DNA of 5,866 nucleotides from Syntrophaceae bacterium UBA1062. GTDB lineage: Bacteria > Desulfobacterota > Desulfomonilia > UBA1062. Position numbers and translations under genes: made by a program. The notes below the pieces were generated by a model. The model was not told where the DNA came from, ran no database searches, and saw only the letters and a list, made by a program, of their open reading frames with translations. Position 1 is the first letter of the stretch; each line of letters starts with the position of its first letter. Below, one piece after another: positions 5,302 through 5,866 of the stretch. Location of the stretch: the NCBI GenBank assembly GCA_002316295.1, contig DCDF01000077.1, forward strand, positions 1 to 5,866. The letters run 5' to 3'.

Positions 5302-5866
5302 ATCTTCATCCTCCGTGGTTGTCAGGGTGCCTCCGTCATCGGAGAACGTGCTCTTCACCAGAATCGGCACATTGTATTTCTTCGCGAATTCCACAGACCT
5401 GGTCTGGAGCACCTTTGCCCCCAGCGACGCAAGCTCGAGCATCTCGTCGTAGGAGATCTTGTCCAGCCTCCGCGCCTTGCCGCAGATGTTGGGATCGCAG
5501 GTGTACACACCGTCGACATCGGTGTAGATTTCGCACACGTCGGCCTTCAGCACTGCCGCCAGCGCTACGGCAGAGGTATCGGAACCGCCGCGGCCGAGCG
5601 TGGTGATGTCTTTACCCTCGGTGATGCCCTGGAACCCGGCCACGACAGCGATTTCACCTGAATCCAGCGCCTTTTTGATAGTGTCCGTTTCAATCCTGGT
5701 GATGCGGGCCTTTGTGTGGGCGTTGTTGGTGAGGATGCAGATCTGGTGGGCAAGGAAAGACCGCGCGGGAAGCCCCAGATCCTTCAGCGCCATGGCCAGC
5801 AGGGATATGGTGACCTGCTCGCCCGTGGAGACAAGGACGTCCAATTCCCTGTGGTCGGGCTTGGGA
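4798..5866 (-). CDS. lysC: Aspartate kinase (monofunctional, two ACT domains), 5' end outside the window
   Basis: About 355 C-terminal residues are visible; some 50 N-terminal residues, including the expected KFGG motif, lie beyond the right edge. The enzyme phosphorylates L-aspartate to open the lysine, threonine and methionine pathways. Kinase-domain motifs seen are STGEQVT (near 5829-5809), GRGGSDTSA (near 5595-5569), YTDVDGVYTCDP (near 5526-5491) and SLGAKVLQTRSVEFA (near 5427-5382). Two ACT domains follow: ITILGVQDRPGVAATIF to NVDMIIQN, then KLSIVGVGMRSHAGVAARMF to MMISTSEIK. This matches the Bacillus LysC/Corynebacterium type, commonly inhibited by lysine, alone or with threonine. Codon 5842-5844 is TTG within the gene, not its start. 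The gene contains an internal start at 5299-5301 and its end overlaps cimA. The family call is firm; the effector is inferred. Confidence 0.95.
   Translation of the reverse strand, partial: PKPDHRELDVLVSTGEQVTISLLAMALKDLGLPARSFLAHQICILTNNAHTKARITRIETDTIKKALDSGEIAVVAGFQGITEGKDITTLGRGGSDTSAVALAAVLKADVCEIYTDVDGVYTCDPNICGKARRLDKISYDEMLELASLGAKVLQTRSVEFAKKYNVPILVKSTFSDDGGTLTTTEDEDMEKEVVSGITYDRNEARITILGVQDRPGVAATIFNALADENINVDMIIQNTSTDGKYADLSFTVTKTDYDKAMEITTKKAPDFGARDVVGDTTIAKLSIVGVGMRSHAGVAARMFEALSSVGINIMMISTSEIKTSCVIDEKFLELGVRVLHDIFELDKVGSAIEEN
5299..5314 (-). promoter_or_regulatory. Internal ribosome binding site and start codon in lysC
   Basis: The minus strand reads GGAGG, eight bases, then ATG, inside the linker between the kinase and ACT domains (encoding EDEDM). 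This is one of the strongest ribosome binding sites in the window, better than that of cimA, and it decides the start of the nested beta product. Confidence 0.65.

Noticed and set aside
4723..5661. Long plus-strand open frame of 312 codons opposite lysC and cimA
   Set aside because: It is antisense to two well-supported genes, spans their junction, and its translation resembles no protein family; it reflects codon bias of the opposite strand.

Overview
The window reads as ordinary chromosome from a member of the former Deltaproteobacteria (Desulfobacterota, perhaps a Syntrophobacter/Syntrophus/Geobacter-like anaerobe). The main reasons are an aspartokinase gene running directly into a citramalate synthase gene, a PilB-type pilus ATPase with an N-terminal MshEN domain, an RpfG-like HD-GYP response regulator, and a small protein resembling an uncharacterised family I associate with that group. 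The taxonomic call is inference from gene content and style. Moderate GC, Shine-Dalgarno starts and some GTG starts fit but are not diagnostic.

Layout, left to right. (a) 1-787, minus strand: the first 78 codons of a pilB-like ATPase gene, running off the left edge, preceded by a gene for a 117-residue uncharacterised protein. A 12-codon reading frame with a very good ribosome binding site overlaps the pilB start. (b) 968-1936, plus strand: a two-domain response regulator (receiver plus HD-GYP, a cyclic-di-GMP phosphodiesterase), divergent from (a). (c) 1937-2260: a gap without a convincing gene, ending in the terminator of the tRNA unit. (d) 2261-2414, minus strand: tandem tRNA-Lys(TTT) and tRNA-Glu(TTC), neither with an encoded CCA. 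(e) 2575-2793, plus strand: a 72-residue three-helix membrane protein of unknown function, divergent from the tRNAs. (f) 2801-2833: a perfect 13-bp stem with a GCGA loop, placed between convergent genes. (g) 2862-5866, minus strand: lysC (5' end beyond the right edge), cimA overlapping it by 20 bases, then a 92-residue uncharacterised protein.

How the genes work together. lysC and cimA join two branches of aspartate-family and branched-chain amino-acid synthesis: LysC makes aspartyl phosphate for lysine, threonine and methionine, and CimA makes citramalate from pyruvate and acetyl-CoA for threonine-independent isoleucine synthesis. lysC also carries a well-placed internal ribosome binding site and ATG exactly where the separate beta (regulatory) subunit begins in Bacillus and Corynebacterium, so it probably encodes two nested products. 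On the left, the HD-GYP regulator and the MshEN domain of the pilus ATPase suggest local cyclic-di-GMP control of type IV pili or a related secretion machine.

I found no CRISPR array, transposase, integrase, phage gene or obvious defence or biosynthetic system. The most interesting items are modest: the nested lysC product, the possible cyclic-di-GMP/pilus pairing, the leader frame before pilB, and three small unassigned genes.
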